Source of the DNA: Clostridia bacterium
Lineage (GTDB): Bacteria; Bacillota; Clostridia; Oscillospirales; Acutalibacteraceae
Reading direction: 5' to 3'
NCBI GenBank assembly: GCA_024692685.1
Contig: JAILMJ010000044.1
Span: 1 to 64,000 of the forward strand
Length of the DNA stretch: 64,000 nucleotides
Part shown: positions 37,957 through 48,848 of the stretch, in pieces
Position numbering within the stretch: the first letter of the stretch is position 1
Layout of the letters: each line of letters starts with the position of its first letter
Made by a program: the position numbers and the translations under genes
The notes under the pieces: generated by a model
Seen by the model: only the letters and a program-made list of their open reading frames with translations
Database searches by the model: none
What the model was told of the DNA's origin: nothing

Positions 37957-40900
37957 TTATTTGTCACCCATATAGTCAAGAACACGTTCAATCAGCGCAA
38001 GCTTGTTTTCATCTTTAAGCGCTCTGAGAACAAGATAAGGCTTTCCGCCGCCTGCATTGACGGTAAATCTGCCGCTGTAATGAGGCGCGACACGGTAAAC
38101 GGCTTCCATATCCATATCCTCTGTTTTGAAAATAATCCTGTCCCCTTCAAGTGTAATCTCATAAATATTCTGAGCCGCAGCCTTGCTCCTGACGGTGGAT
38201 ATTTTTATCAGGCCTATAACCGACTCCGGCGGCTCACCGAATCTGTCGGCAAGCTCGTCCATAACGTCGTCTGCATCTTCACCTGTTCTTATATCCGCTA
38301 TCCTGCGATAAATCTGCAGGCGCTGGGGTATGGAGGATATGTAATCTTCCGGAATATGCGCATCGATCGGCAAATCAACCAGGCAATCCCTCTCGGGCTC
38401 TTTTGCCTTTTCTCCCTTTTCTTCGCTTATCGCCTGCTCGAGAAGTTTGATATACATATCGTAGCCGACTGATTCCATCTGACCGTGCTGATTTGCTCCG
38501 AGAACGTTACCCGCTCCCCGAAGCTCCAGGTCTCTCATGGCTATGTGGAAACCCGACCCGAATTCCGTGAATTCCCTTATGGCGTCAAGTCTGCGTTCCG
38601 CTATTTCACTGAGCTGTCTGCCTTTGACAAAAGTAAAATAAGCACTCGCCCTTCTTGCCGAACGGCCTACACGTCCTCTTATCTGATGAAGCTGTGCAAG
38701 GCCCATACGCTCCGCGTTTTCGATAATGAGCGTGTTGACATTCGGAACATCCACACCGGTTTCGATTATGGTAGTACAAACGAGGATATCAATCTCATCG
38801 TCAATCAGTTTGCGCCAGACCTCACTCAGTTCGTCTTCTGTCATTTTGCCGTGGGCAACGGCGACTCTCGCGTCCGGAATGGAGTTCATTATTTCTGAGG
38901 CTTTACGGGCAATATTTTCAATGTTGTTGTAAAGATAGTAAACCTGACCTCCCCGCCTGAGTTCCTGCTCCATTGCTTCAACAAGCAGACCGAAGTCATA
39001 CTCCATAACGTAGGTCTGAACAGGCTGTCTGTCAAGAGGCGCCTCCTCAATAACGGACATATCCCTTATGCCTGACATAGCCATATTCAGCGTTCTGGGA
39101 ATAGGCGTGGCACTGAGTGTAAGAACATCGACAGACGGAAAACTTGTTTTCAGTTTTTCCTTCTGGGCTACACCGAAGCGCTGCTCTTCATCAACTATTA
39201 TGAGACCGAGATCCCTGAACTGCACATCCTTTGAGATAAGCCTGTGAGTGCCGACAACAACATCCACCGACCCTCTTTTGAGACCGAGAAGGGTTTTGTC
39301 TGTTTCCGCCTTGGTGCAAAAGCGAGAAAGCATACCCACCTCAATCGGGAAGCCCTCGAAACGTTTGAGAATGGTCTGATAATGCTGAAGAGCAAGTATG
39401 GTTGTGGGCACTAAAATCGCGGCCTGTTTGCCGTCGGCAACGCACTTGAATACCGCCCTGAGAGCCACCTCTGTTTTGCCGAAGCCCACATCGCCGCAAA
39501 GCAAGCGGTCCATCGGATACGGCTTCTCCATATCTTTCTTTATTTCATCTGTACAGCGGAGCTGATCCTCGGTTTCCTCATATTCAAATCTCCGCTCAAA
39601 ATCGCTCTGCATATCGATATCGGGAGAGAATGCGTGACCCTCAATCTTCATACGCTTTGAGTAAAGCTCTATCAGATCCTTCGCCATATCCTTGACTGAC
39701 TTGCGCACCTTGTTGCGCGCCTTCTGCCAATCGGCTCCGCCGAGTTTGTTCAGCTTAATCTTATTTTCATCACTCGCCGCCCCGATATATCTGGACACCT
39801 GGTCAAGCTGGGTAACGGGAACATAGAGAATATCTCCTCTGTCATAGCGGATTTTGATGTAATCCTTTGTGGTTCCGGAAGCTTCAATGGTATTGATTCC
39901 CTCAAAAATACCGATTCCGTGTACCGAGTGGACAACGTATTCTCCCCTGTGCAGTTCGCTCAGGCTGTTGAAGGCGTTTTTGCTTGTTCTTCTTGCCGGA
40001 GAACTTCTCACCGCGGTCTGCGCTCTGTATGTAAAGACCGCGAGTGAACCGCCGGGATATTCCATGCCGTAACTGATACCGCCGGGTATTACACTGACTG
40101 TTCCGGCAGGAAACTTTTCAGGAAGTTTCGGGAAGAAGGTACAGGCAATTCCCTCGTCTTCGAGGTCATGTGAAAGAGTCCGTGCAGACTTCTCGGTGCC
40201 GGCAAAAACGACGCAGGTACAGTCTCTCCGGGATTTTCTGTTTGATATGTCCTCCGTTATTGCTTCCAGGGAACCGTTCCAGGGAACAAGCTGTCTTGCG
40301 GTGAAATTGACCAGATCCTTGACGGGAGTATCAAAGCTTCCCCTCGGAAGGTTGTCTAGATATATGACACCCATATCCGTATACTGCTTATAAAGCTCAT
40401 ACGGCTCAAGATTGAATTTATCAAGGCCTCTGCACAGAACCTTATCCTCAAACAGACTTTTTACGGTTTCCTGTTGGAGTTTTACCGCCGAATTGAACTG
40501 ATCTCTGAATGAAAAGCTCTCACATACAAACAGGAAGCAATCTTTCGCATACGCAAAAATACCCTTGTTATCAGGGTAAACCAGCGGTATGAACTTATCT
40601 GCGCAGGCAACCTTGACACCGTCGTTAATCATCTGAATCTGGGCGGCAAGCATTTTATATCCGTCGCCTCTGATTCTTTTCTCTTTTATATGCTTCTCAA
40701 TAACGGCAACAAGAGCCTCGTCCGAAATCACGACCTCTTTTGCGGGAGTTACTCTGACGGAGTCGAGCGCTTCGCGGCGCCTTTGCGTATCGGGATCAAA
40801 GGAGACTATGCTTTCAACGCTGTCTCCCCAGAATTCTATCCTGCACGGAAGTTTTGCATCCGGCGGAAAGAAGTCGAGTATTCCTCCGCGAACGGAAAAC

Positions 40901-41412
40901 TGACCCGGGCCGTCCGCCTGGTCGCAGCGTGTATAACCTCCCGAAACGAGTATGCGGGTAAGCTCTCCGATATCATAATCCTCACCTGCAGCGATACTCA
41001 ACGAGTTGTTCATAAGCACCTGCGGAGGTATCGCCGGCTGCATTGCCGCCTCGGCGGAAAGGACAACCGTATCGTAATCACCCGAAAACATCTTGTCGAG
41101 CACTTTAAGGCGGATATGCTCATAGTCCCTTGATACGGTTTCGTCCGTCCTGTAAGAAAAATCTCTTGCGGGATAAAGCAGCGCATTCATACCGAATGAG
41201 GTAAGATCCTCGCACATTTTGACCGCCTGCGCCTCATTGGGAACAAGCACAAGGCCCTTCTTGCCCAAGCCGGTACAAAGAGCCGTGATAACGTGTGCCT
41301 TGTGAACATATGACAGACCCGTTGCTCCCACGGGAAGGCGCCCCTTATGTATGGTGGTGGCGAGAGTCCTGAACTCAGGTATTGACTTTGCAAGATCGGT
41401 AAAGCAGTTCAT
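37957..41412 (-). CDS. mfd: Transcription-repair coupling factor
   Basis: DQLRCTDEIKKDMEKPYPMDRLLCGDVGFGKTEVALRAVFK; LSATPIPRTLNMAMSGIRDMSVI; 1151 aa. Confidence 0.97.
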   Translation of the reverse strand: MNCFTDLAKSIPEFRTLATTIHKGRLPVGATGLSYVHKAHVITALCTGLGKKGLVLVPNEAQAVKMCEDLTSFGMNALLYPARDFSYRTDETVSRDYEHIRLKVLDKMFSGDYDTVVLSAEAAMQPAIPPQVLMNNSLSIAAGEDYDIGELTRILVSGGYTRCDQADGPGQFSVRGGILDFFPPDAKLPCRIEFWGDSVESIVSFDPDTQRRREALDSVRVTPAKEVVISDEALVAVIEKHIKEKRIRGDGYKMLAAQIQMINDGVKVACADKFIPLVYPDNKGIFAYAKDCFLFVCESFSFRDQFNSAVKLQQETVKSLFEDKVLCRGLDKFNLEPYELYKQYTDMGVIYLDNLPRGSFDTPVKDLVNFTARQLVPWNGSLEAITEDISNRKSRRDCTCVVFAGTEKSARTLSHDLEDEGIACTFFPKLPEKFPAGTVSVIPGGISYGMEYPGGSLAVFTYRAQTAVRSSPARRTSKNAFNSLSELHRGEYVVHSVHGIGIFEGINTIEASGTTKDYIKIRYDRGDILYVPVTQLDQVSRYIGAASDENKIKLNKLGGADWQKARNKVRKSVKDMAKDLIELYSKRMKIEGHAFSPDIDMQSDFERRFEYEETEDQLRCTDEIKKDMEKPYPMDRLLCGDVGFGKTEVALRAVFKCVADGKQAAILVPTTILALQHYQTILKRFEGFPIEVGMLSRFCTKAETDKTLLGLKRGSVDVVVGTHRLISKDVQFRDLGLIIVDEEQRFGVAQKEKLKTSFPSVDVLTLSATPIPRTLNMAMSGIRDMSVIEEAPLDRQPVQTYVMEYDFGLLVEAMEQELRRGGQVYYLYNNIENIARKASEIMNSIPDARVAVAHGKMTEDELSEVWRKLIDDEIDILVCTTIIETGVDVPNVNTLIIENAERMGLAQLHQIRGRVGRSARRASAYFTFVKGRQLSEIAERRLDAIREFTEFGSGFHIAMRDLELRGAGNVLGANQHGQMESVGYDMYIKLLEQAISEEKGEKAKEPERDCLVDLPIDAHIPEDYISSIPQRLQIYRRIADIRTGEDADDVMDELADRFGEPPESVIGLIKISTVRSKAAAQNIYEITLEGDRIIFKTEDMDMEAVYRVAPHYSGRFTVNAGGGKPYLVLRALKDENKLALIERVLDYMGDK

Positions 41413-42017
41413 ATGTTTATTCCGTTCTCCCTCAATGCGTTTCTCAGAAGCGCAAAATCCTTATGGTTAAAGCAATACGCTTTCATACCGGCTTTCTCCG
41501 AGCCCTCAACATTTGCCGGCATATCGTCAATAAAAAAACATTCGGACGGATTCAGGTTGAATTTTTCAAAAAACACCGAATATATTTCCGGCTCCGGTTT
41601 AAGAAGCTTATAATCCGCGGAAATAAGATAACCGTCAAAGTATTCCAGAGCGGGTATTCTCCACTTGTTCTCAAAGAAATCATCCGAAGCGTTTGAAAGA
41701 AGAAATATCCCGTATCCGTTACGTTTCAATTCTCTGACAAGCCGGCAAGTCTCCTCAAAAGGTTTCATATACGGATAAAGGTTGTGGGTAATCTCGCTGA
41801 CTTTGTCATAAGCGCGCGGAGGTATTTTATCCCTGACCCTCTCCATAATCTCATCGGGAGTCACGGTACCCCTGTCCTTTTCGTTCCACAACCGATTCCT
41901 GAATATTTCCTTTAAGGCTATGTCTGCAACTTCCTTGTCAAAAATTCCGTATATGGTACCTTCCGGGTCGTAGTTGATCAGCACGCCGCCCATATCAAAA
42001 ACAATATTTTCAATCAC
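41409..42017 (-). CDS. HAD family hydrolase (phosphatase-like)
   Basis: NIVFDMGGVLINYDPEG; LLSNASDDFFE; LLKPEPEIYSVFFEKFNLNPSECFFIDDMPANVEGSEKAGM; overlaps mfd start. Confidence 0.92.
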   Translation of the reverse strand: MIENIVFDMGGVLINYDPEGTIYGIFDKEVADIALKEIFRNRLWNEKDRGTVTPDEIMERVRDKIPPRAYDKVSEITHNLYPYMKPFEETCRLVRELKRNGYGIFLLSNASDDFFENKWRIPALEYFDGYLISADYKLLKPEPEIYSVFFEKFNLNPSECFFIDDMPANVEGSEKAGMKAYCFNHKDFALLRNALRENGINI

Positions 42018-42302
42018 CTGAAAACCTCCGAAAAAGCCCTATGCCCTCTCCATAAAATGGGAGGGCTTTCGGCCTTAATAAACACAGAGATATTACCACA
42101 CTTTCCGGTTTAAGTCAATAAAACATCACGGAAAAAGCCGTCGGTTAACCCGTTTCCGCTTTAATATATAAAATTAATAAATTTTTAATTTTTTTAATTA
42201 ATGTTGTTTTATCAGGGCCGATATGATATACTTTATCGAAAATGGGCGGAGTGCGGCGCCGGAAACCCGGATACCGTTTCCGAAGCATCGGCAGGTGAAA
42301 AC

Positions 42303-43622
42303 ATGTCAGTAACAATATCCGGAGTTGAGAAACACAGTCCGGCAGATAAAAAAGGAATAAAAGCCGGCGACAGTCTGATCAGCATAAACGGAAACGAGAT
42401 TAATGACGTGTTGGATTACCGCTTCTGGCTTAACGATACAAAGCTTGTGCTGTCTGTCAGGACAGCCGCAGGTAAAATCACCTCGCATACAATCAAAAAA
42501 GATGAATTCGACGATATCGGTCTCGAATTTGACACCTACCTGATGGACAAACAGCACTCCTGCAAAAACAAATGCATTTTCTGTTTCATAGATCAGCTTC
42601 CGAAAGGGCTCAGAGACAGCCTGTATTTCAAGGATGACGATTCGAGACTTTCATTTCTTTTCGGAAATTATGTTACGCTCACAAACCTCGACGATAAGGA
42701 AACCGACAGAATAATCAATATGCATATAAGCCCCGTTAATATATCGGTTCATACGATGAACCCGGAGCTTAGAGTCCGGATGATGGCAAACCCGCGCGCA
42801 GGCGAGTGCCTCAAATACATTAAAAAATTTGCCGATGCGGGGATAGCAATAAACTCACAGCTTGTGTTATGCCCGGGAATAAACGACGGCGAAGAACTCA
42901 GATTTTCCCTGAGCGAGCTTTTCAGATATTATCCCGCAATGCAGAGCATAGCCTGCGTACCTGTGGGTCTTACAAAATACAGAGAAGGGCTCTGCCCTCT
43001 CAATACTTACACAAAGGAAACCGCGGCGCAAACCATTGACATAATTGACGGGATGAACAGAGAATTTGAAAGGGAGCACGGCGTCAAAATCGCCTACGCC
43101 TCCGATGAGTTTTATCTTCTTGCGGAAAGAGATATGCCGTCCTACGATTACTATGACGACTTCCCGCAACTTGAAAACGGCGTGGGAATGTGGACTCTTT
43201 TGAAAGATGAATTCAAAGAGGCACTCGGCAAATGCGATGTCAAAGAAAAAAACAGGCACGTCACGGTAGTTACAGGGAGCGCGGCAACTCCGCTCATCCA
43301 AGAGCTTGCGCACACCGCAATGGAAAGAATCAAAGGCCTTGACGTGAGAACGGTCGAAGTAAAAAACAGGTTCTTCGGCGAATCCATAACTGTTTCCGGT
43401 CTCATAACCGGAGGCGATATATTATCAACACTTGAAGGCACCGACTGCGGCGAAGAAATAATAATCCCACCGAATTGTTTGAGAAGTGAGGGAGATATGT
43501 TTCTTGACAATATGACGGTTGACGAGCTGAGCAGTGCCCTGAAAGTAAATGTCAGAAGAAACGGCAACAGCGGCGCAGAGCTGCTTGCGGCAATGATTGG
43601 GGAGGATAGCTATGGCAGGTAA
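42303..43622 (+). CDS. DUF512 family protein (PDZ-like N-terminus, radical-SAM-like CxxxCxxC)
   Basis: PADKKGIKAGDSLISINGNEINDVLDYRFW; CKNKCIFCFIDQLPKGLRDSLYFKDDDSRLSFLFGNYVTLTN; start at 42303 after AGGTG. Confidence 0.9.
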   Translation: MSVTISGVEKHSPADKKGIKAGDSLISINGNEINDVLDYRFWLNDTKLVLSVRTAAGKITSHTIKKDEFDDIGLEFDTYLMDKQHSCKNKCIFCFIDQLPKGLRDSLYFKDDDSRLSFLFGNYVTLTNLDDKETDRIINMHISPVNISVHTMNPELRVRMMANPRAGECLKYIKKFADAGIAINSQLVLCPGINDGEELRFSLSELFRYYPAMQSIACVPVGLTKYREGLCPLNTYTKETAAQTIDIIDGMNREFEREHGVKIAYASDEFYLLAERDMPSYDYYDDFPQLENGVGMWTLLKDEFKEALGKCDVKEKNRHVTVVTGSAATPLIQELAHTAMERIKGLDVRTVEVKNRFFGESITVSGLITGGDILSTLEGTDCGEEIIIPPNCLRSEGDMFLDNMTVDELSSALKVNVRRNGNSGAELLAAMIGEDSYGR

Positions 43623-44943
43623 TGTTGTTGCAATAGTGGGCAGACCGAATGTCGGTAAATCCACCCTTTTTAACAAACTCACCGGCACCCGTATGGCAAT
43701 TGTTGACGACACGCCGGGAGTTACAAGAGACAGAATATACGGAGACTGCGAATGGCTCGGCAGGCACTTCCTTCTCATCGACACCGGCGGTATAGAGCCG
43801 AAAAGCGATGATATTATTCTCAAACAGATGCAGCGCCAGGCTCAGCTTGCCATAGACAGCGCCGATGTTATTATTTTCGTCACCGACATCCGTACGGGCG
43901 TGGTTGCAACAGATACGGAAGTTGCCGCCCTTTTACGCAAAAGCGGCAAACCGGTGATTCTGTGCGTGAATAAGTGCGACAGTATCGGTGAGCTTCCCCC
44001 CGATTTTTACGAGTTTTACAATCTCGGGCTCGGAGATCCGGTGGCGGTCTCCTCGGTTCACGGCCACGGTACGGGAGATATGCTCGACGAGGTGCTTAAA
44101 TACCTGCCGGAGGAAAGCGCTGAAAACAGCGACTACGAAGACGCCATAAAGGTTGCCGTCATAGGCAAGCCGAATGTCGGAAAATCCTCGCTTGTGAATG
44201 CCGTTCTCGGCGAAAACAGAATGATAGTTTCCGATATTGCCGGCACAACAAGAGACGCAACGGACTCTCTGGTTGAAAACAGCCACGGAAAGTTCGTTTT
44301 CATAGACACCGCCGGACTCAGAAGGAAAAGCAAGGTCTATGACCAGATAGAGAAATACTCCGTTATCAGAGCAAGAATGGCAGTTGAGCGTTCACAGGTC
44401 TGCGTGATAATGATTGACGCCACCGAAGGCTTCACCGAGCAGGACTCCAAGGTTGCCGGTATTGCCCACGAAATGGGCAGGGGCTGTATAATCGCGGTCA
44501 ACAAATGGGATGCAGTCGAAAAAGACGGCAAGACGATGGATACAATGAGAAAAGAACTGATGAACGATTTCTCATTTATGTCCTACGCTCCAATCATTTT
44601 CATATCCGCCAAAGAAGGACTCAGACTTGACCGCCTTTTCGAACTTATAAAATTTGTTGACACCCAAAATGCGATGAGAATATCCACAGGCAAGCTCAAC
44701 GAAGTGCTTGCTGAGGCAACTGCCAGAGTTCAGCCGCCCACCGACAAGGGCAGAAGGCTTAAAATATATTATATGACCCAGGCCTCCACCCGTCCGCCGA
44801 CTTTTGTCTGCTTTGTCAACAGAGCCGACCTGTTTCATTACAGTTATCAGCGTTATATCGACAATCAGATAAGAGAAGTATTCGGCCTTGAGGGTACACC
44901 GACAAGAATGGTTATAAGGGAAAGAGAGTCTGACAGAAAATGA
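43612..44943 (+). CDS. der: Ribosome-associated GTPase Der (EngA)
   Basis: Two G domains: GRPNVGKSTLFNKLTGTRMAIVDDTPGVTRDRIYG and GKPNVGKSSLVNAVLGENRMIVSDIAGTTRD. Confidence 0.97.
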   Translation: MAGNVVAIVGRPNVGKSTLFNKLTGTRMAIVDDTPGVTRDRIYGDCEWLGRHFLLIDTGGIEPKSDDIILKQMQRQAQLAIDSADVIIFVTDIRTGVVATDTEVAALLRKSGKPVILCVNKCDSIGELPPDFYEFYNLGLGDPVAVSSVHGHGTGDMLDEVLKYLPEESAENSDYEDAIKVAVIGKPNVGKSSLVNAVLGENRMIVSDIAGTTRDATDSLVENSHGKFVFIDTAGLRRKSKVYDQIEKYSVIRARMAVERSQVCVIMIDATEGFTEQDSKVAGIAHEMGRGCIIAVNKWDAVEKDGKTMDTMRKELMNDFSFMSYAPIIFISAKEGLRLDRLFELIKFVDTQNAMRISTGKLNEVLAEATARVQPPTDKGRRLKIYYMTQASTRPPTFVCFVNRADLFHYSYQRYIDNQIREVFGLEGTPTRMVIRERESDRK

Positions 44944-45440
44944 TTGTTTTGGGAATTGACCCCGGATACGCAATAGTGGGCTGCGGAGTCGTTGAATACA
45001 AGGACAACAAATTCAGGATGCTTGAATACGGAGCGATTCTTACAAAGGCGCACGAGCCATTCAACGAAAGACTTGAAAAAATCTACGACGAGGCGGACAC
45101 CCTTATAAAAAAATACCGCCCCGATGCAGTTTCAATGGAAAAACTCTTTTTCAATACCAACCAGAAAACCGCCATTGATGTTGCCCAGGCAAGAGGCGTT
45201 CTTATTCTCGCGGCTCAGAAAAACGGAATACCCATTTCCGAATACACTCCGCTCCAGGTTAAGCAGAGTGTGGTGGGCTACGGCAGGGCAGAAAAAAAAC
45301 AGGTTCAGGAAATGACAAGGATAATGCTCAACCTTGAAAAAATCCCCAAGCCCGATGACGCGGCGGACGCTCTTGCTTTGGCTATCTGCCACTGTCACAG
45401 CGAAGGATCGCTGCTCGGCGCTTTGAAAATGAAAGGATAG
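44940..45440 (+). CDS. ruvC: Holliday junction resolvase RuvC
   Basis: MIVLGIDPGYAIVGCGVVEY; SMEKLFFNTNQKTAIDVAQARGVLILAA. Confidence 0.97.
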   Translation: MIVLGIDPGYAIVGCGVVEYKDNKFRMLEYGAILTKAHEPFNERLEKIYDEADTLIKKYRPDAVSMEKLFFNTNQKTAIDVAQARGVLILAAQKNGIPISEYTPLQVKQSVVGYGRAEKKQVQEMTRIMLNLEKIPKPDDAADALALAICHCHSEGSLLGALKMKG

Positions 45441-45444
45441 ATTT

Positions 45445-46053
45445 ATGTTTTACAGTCTCACCGGCGAAATAGTCTGTATGGAAGAGAATGCCGTTGCGCT
45501 TGACTGCGGCGGTGTTGCCTTCTATCTCACAACCACCTCAAATACCTTGAGAAACTGCGGAAAAACCGGCGACAGAGTGACTCTTTTCACTTATCTCAGT
45601 GTGCGTGAGGATGCTCTCGACCTTTTCGGCTTTGCGGACAAAAGCGAGCTTGACTGTTTTAAACTGCTCATAGGAATAACAGGTGTCGGCCCTAAGGCAG
45701 CCATAGCAATCCTCTCTGTTCTCACTCCGGATATGCTCGCTGTTGCAGTTGCCGGGGATGACACCAAAGCCATAACCGCAGCTCAGGGAGTCGGCGGAAA
45801 AATCGCAAGCCGCATAGTCCTCGAACTTAAAGGTAAGCTTGATATGTTTGCGGCTTCATCCGGTGCTGCAGACAGTATTTCCGCAATCAAAAAAGCAGGC
45901 TTGAGTTACGCCGGAGAAGACGCGGTTAACGCTCTTGTAATGCTTGGATACAGCCGCAGTGAAGCTGGAATAGCCGTGGGCAGACTTGACGGAAACCTGT
46001 CAACCCAGGAAATGATAAAGAAGGCTCTCGCCTCTCTTTCAAAAAATCTTTAA
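45445..46053 (+). CDS. ruvA: Holliday junction branch migration protein RuvA
   Basis: MFYSLTGEIVCMEENAVALDCGGVAFYL; LLIGITGVGPKAAIAILSVL. Confidence 0.96.
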   Translation: MFYSLTGEIVCMEENAVALDCGGVAFYLTTTSNTLRNCGKTGDRVTLFTYLSVREDALDLFGFADKSELDCFKLLIGITGVGPKAAIAILSVLTPDMLAVAVAGDDTKAITAAQGVGGKIASRIVLELKGKLDMFAASSGAADSISAIKKAGLSYAGEDAVNALVMLGYSRSEAGIAVGRLDGNLSTQEMIKKALASLSKNL

Positions 46054-46065
46054 GGAGGATAACGC

Positions 46066-47097
46066 ATGGAAACCGATTATGAAAGTCGCTTTGTAAATGC
46101 GGAATATTCCGCCTCCGAGGATAATGAAATAGAATTATCTCTGCGCCCGAAAACACTCGGTGACTATATCGGACAAGATAAAGTCAAAGATAACCTTTCG
46201 GTGTATATAGACGCCGCAAGGCAGAGAAACGAGCCCCTTGATCACGTTTTGCTTTACGGGCCTCCGGGTTTGGGAAAAACAACACTTGCCGGTATAATTG
46301 CGAACGAAATGGGAGTTAACTTCCGCGTGACCAGCGGACCGGCAATAGAAAAGCCCGGCGACCTTGCCGCTCTGTTAACCAACCTGAGCGAAGGCGATGT
46401 GCTGTTCATAGATGAAATTCACAGGCTCTCAAGAGCGGTGGAAGAAGTTCTCTATCCCGCAATGGAGGATAACGAGCTTGATATCATCATTGGCAAAGGG
46501 CCTTCGGCAAGATCCATAAGGCTTGACCTCAACCGCTTCACCCTTGTCGGCGCGACAACGAGGGCGGGTCAGCTCTCCGCGCCTCTGAGAGACAGATTCG
46601 GCGTAATTTTCCGCCTGGAACTATACACGCCGGAGCAATTATCCGAAATAGTAAATCGTTCAGCGGGGATACTCAATATAGATATTGACCCCAAAGGCGC
46701 ACTCGAAATTGCCTCAAGATCCAGAGGAACACCGAGAATAGCAAACAGATTTCTCAAGCGTGCCAGGGACTTTGCCCAGATTATGGGCAACGGCTCAATA
46801 ACCGAAGAAATCGCCAATGTTGCCCTGGCAAAAATGGAGGTTGACAACCTCGGCCTTGACAATATTGACAGACTGATTCTCACCACAATGATTAAGAATT
46901 ACAACGGCGGACCTGTCGGCCTTGATACCATAGCGGCAGCCATAGGTGAAGAGGCCGTTACTATAGAGGATGTTTATGAGCCGTTTCTTATTCAGACCGG
47001 CTTTCTTAGCAGAACTCAAAGGGGCAGATGTGTAACTCCCGCGGGCTATGCCCATCTCGGAATACCTATGCCCGGCCAACAGAAATTTGAAGTTTGA
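46066..47097 (+). CDS. ruvB: Holliday junction helicase RuvB
   Basis: [58 protein letters not shown]. Confidence 0.98.
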   Translation: METDYESRFVNAEYSASEDNEIELSLRPKTLGDYIGQDKVKDNLSVYIDAARQRNEPLDHVLLYGPPGLGKTTLAGIIANEMGVNFRVTSGPAIEKPGDLAALLTNLSEGDVLFIDEIHRLSRAVEEVLYPAMEDNELDIIIGKGPSARSIRLDLNRFTLVGATTRAGQLSAPLRDRFGVIFRLELYTPEQLSEIVNRSAGILNIDIDPKGALEIASRSRGTPRIANRFLKRARDFAQIMGNGSITEEIANVALAKMEVDNLGLDNIDRLILTTMIKNYNGGPVGLDTIAAAIGEEAVTIEDVYEPFLIQTGFLSRTQRGRCVTPAGYAHLGIPMPGQQKFEV

Positions 47098-47109
47098 GAA
47101 GGAACTGAA

Positions 47110-47976
47110 ATGAGGACAGCGGAAAATTGGAAAAGTTATGAGCTGATCGACTGTTCAGACGGAAACCGCCTCGAAAAATGGGGCGATATTGTCCTTGTCA
47201 GACCCGATCCTCAAGTCATATGGAAAACGTCTGAGACCGACCCTCTCTGGCGCTCCCCTCACGCTGTCTATAACCGCTCCTCATCTGGCGGAGGCAGTTG
47301 GGATATCCGCAAAAAAATGCCGGATGTCTGGCAGATAAATTACGGACATCTTAAATTCAACATCAAGACAATGGGATTTAAACACACCGGCCTTTTTCCC
47401 GAGCAGGCAGTCAACTGGCAGTTGCTCGACAAAACAATAAGGCAGGCCGAAAGAGAGGTCAAAGTTCTGAACCTCTTTGCCTACACCGGCGGAGCAACGG
47501 TAGCGGCGCTCAATGCCGGAGCAAGCGTTACCCATGTTGACGCCTCAAAAGGTATGGTCGCCTGGGCAAAGGAAAATGCCGCTTCGAGCGGTCTTTCGGA
47601 AAGGCCCGTACGCTGGCTGGTTGATGACTGTATGAAATTTGTTCAGAGAGAAATACGCAGAGGCAATACATATGACATCATCATTATGGATCCTCCGTCA
47701 TACGGCAGAGGGCCGGGAGGCGAGGTGTGGAAACTCGAAAACGAGATTTACACATTCATAAACGAATGCTCGCGGCTTCTGAGCGCCGATGCTCTGATGA
47801 TGCTTGTCAATTCATATACCACAGGCCTTTCACCGAGCGTTATGGAATATATTCTGGCTGAAACAGTCGGAAAGAAAGCAGGCGGCACAACATCGAGCGA
47901 TGAAATCGGTTTGCCCGTTTCATCAAAGCCCGGCAGAGTTCTCCCCTGCGGAGCAACCGCCATCTGGAAAAGATAG
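47110..47976 (+). CDS. Class I SAM-dependent methyltransferase (RlmI/RlmK-like rRNA methyltransferase family)
   Basis: VLNLFAYTGGATVAALNAGASVTHVDASKGMVAWAKENAASSGL; IIMDPPSYGRGPGGEVWKLE. Confidence 0.85.
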   Translation: MRTAENWKSYELIDCSDGNRLEKWGDIVLVRPDPQVIWKTSETDPLWRSPHAVYNRSSSGGGSWDIRKKMPDVWQINYGHLKFNIKTMGFKHTGLFPEQAVNWQLLDKTIRQAEREVKVLNLFAYTGGATVAALNAGASVTHVDASKGMVAWAKENAASSGLSERPVRWLVDDCMKFVQREIRRGNTYDIIIMDPPSYGRGPGGEVWKLENEIYTFINECSRLLSADALMMLVNSYTTGLSPSVMEYILAETVGKKAGGTTSSDEIGLPVSSKPGRVLPCGATAIWKR

Positions 47977-47996
47977 AAAAAGGATTTCATTCTTTT

Positions 47997-48848
47997 ATGA
48001 GAGAAAAACTGATTGAAATAAAAAATGTTTCATACTCATACTACACCGACGGGGAAGAGGAAGCGACTGCCTCTCCCGCCCTCAGTGATATCAATCTGGA
48101 TATATTCAAAGGCGAATTTGTCGCGGTTCTCGGCCATAACGGCTCAGGAAAAAGCACACTTGCGAAACTGTGCAACGCCATTTTTGAGCCTTCAACGGGC
48201 ACCGTAACGGTTGACGGAATAACCTCCGACTCTGAAGAAAACGGTGATGCCATAAGACGCAAGGTCGGAATGGTTTTTCAGAATCCCGATAACCAGATTG
48301 TTGCAACCATTGTTGAGGATGATGTGGCCTTCGGTCCGGAAAATTTAGGTGTGGACCCTGCCGAAATACGCAGGAGAGTTGACAGCGCACTGAAAGACGT
48401 TAATATGTATGATATGCGCGACAGAGAGCCTCACAATCTGTCCGGCGGGCAAAAACAAAGAGTCGCCATTGCCGGCGTAATAGCAATGCAGACCGAATGT
48501 ATCGTTCTTGATGAGCCAACGGCAATGCTCGACCCTATGGGCAGGGCGGAGGTTATGAACACAATCAAACGGATGAATAAAGAAATGGGTATCACGGTAA
48601 TCCTTGTTACCCACTTTATGGAAGAGGCGGTTCAGGCTGACCGTGTTATAGTTATGGACAGCGGCAGAATAATTGCCGATGATACCCCGTCGAACATCTT
48701 TTCGGATATTGAAATGCTTAAAGCGCACAGCCTGAGCGTGCCCGAGCCTACCGAGTTATGCTTACGCCTCGGAATAAAAGAAACCGTTCTTGACACCGAC
48801 AGCTGTGTCAGAGCCATATCATCTTATCTCGGAGGTGATATGACGTGA
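47997..48848 (+). CDS. ecfA1: Energy-coupling factor transporter ATPase EcfA1
   Basis: VLGHNGSGKSTLAKLCNAIFEPSTGTVTVDG; VGMVFQNPDNQIVATIVEDDVAFGPENLG; LSGGQKQRVAIAG. Confidence 0.94.
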   Translation: MREKLIEIKNVSYSYYTDGEEEATASPALSDINLDIFKGEFVAVLGHNGSGKSTLAKLCNAIFEPSTGTVTVDGITSDSEENGDAIRRKVGMVFQNPDNQIVATIVEDDVAFGPENLGVDPAEIRRRVDSALKDVNMYDMRDREPHNLSGGQKQRVAIAGVIAMQTECIVLDEPTAMLDPMGRAEVMNTIKRMNKEMGITVILVTHFMEEAVQADRVIVMDSGRIIADDTPSNIFSDIEMLKAHSLSVPEPTELCLRLGIKETVLDTDSCVRAISSYLGGDMT

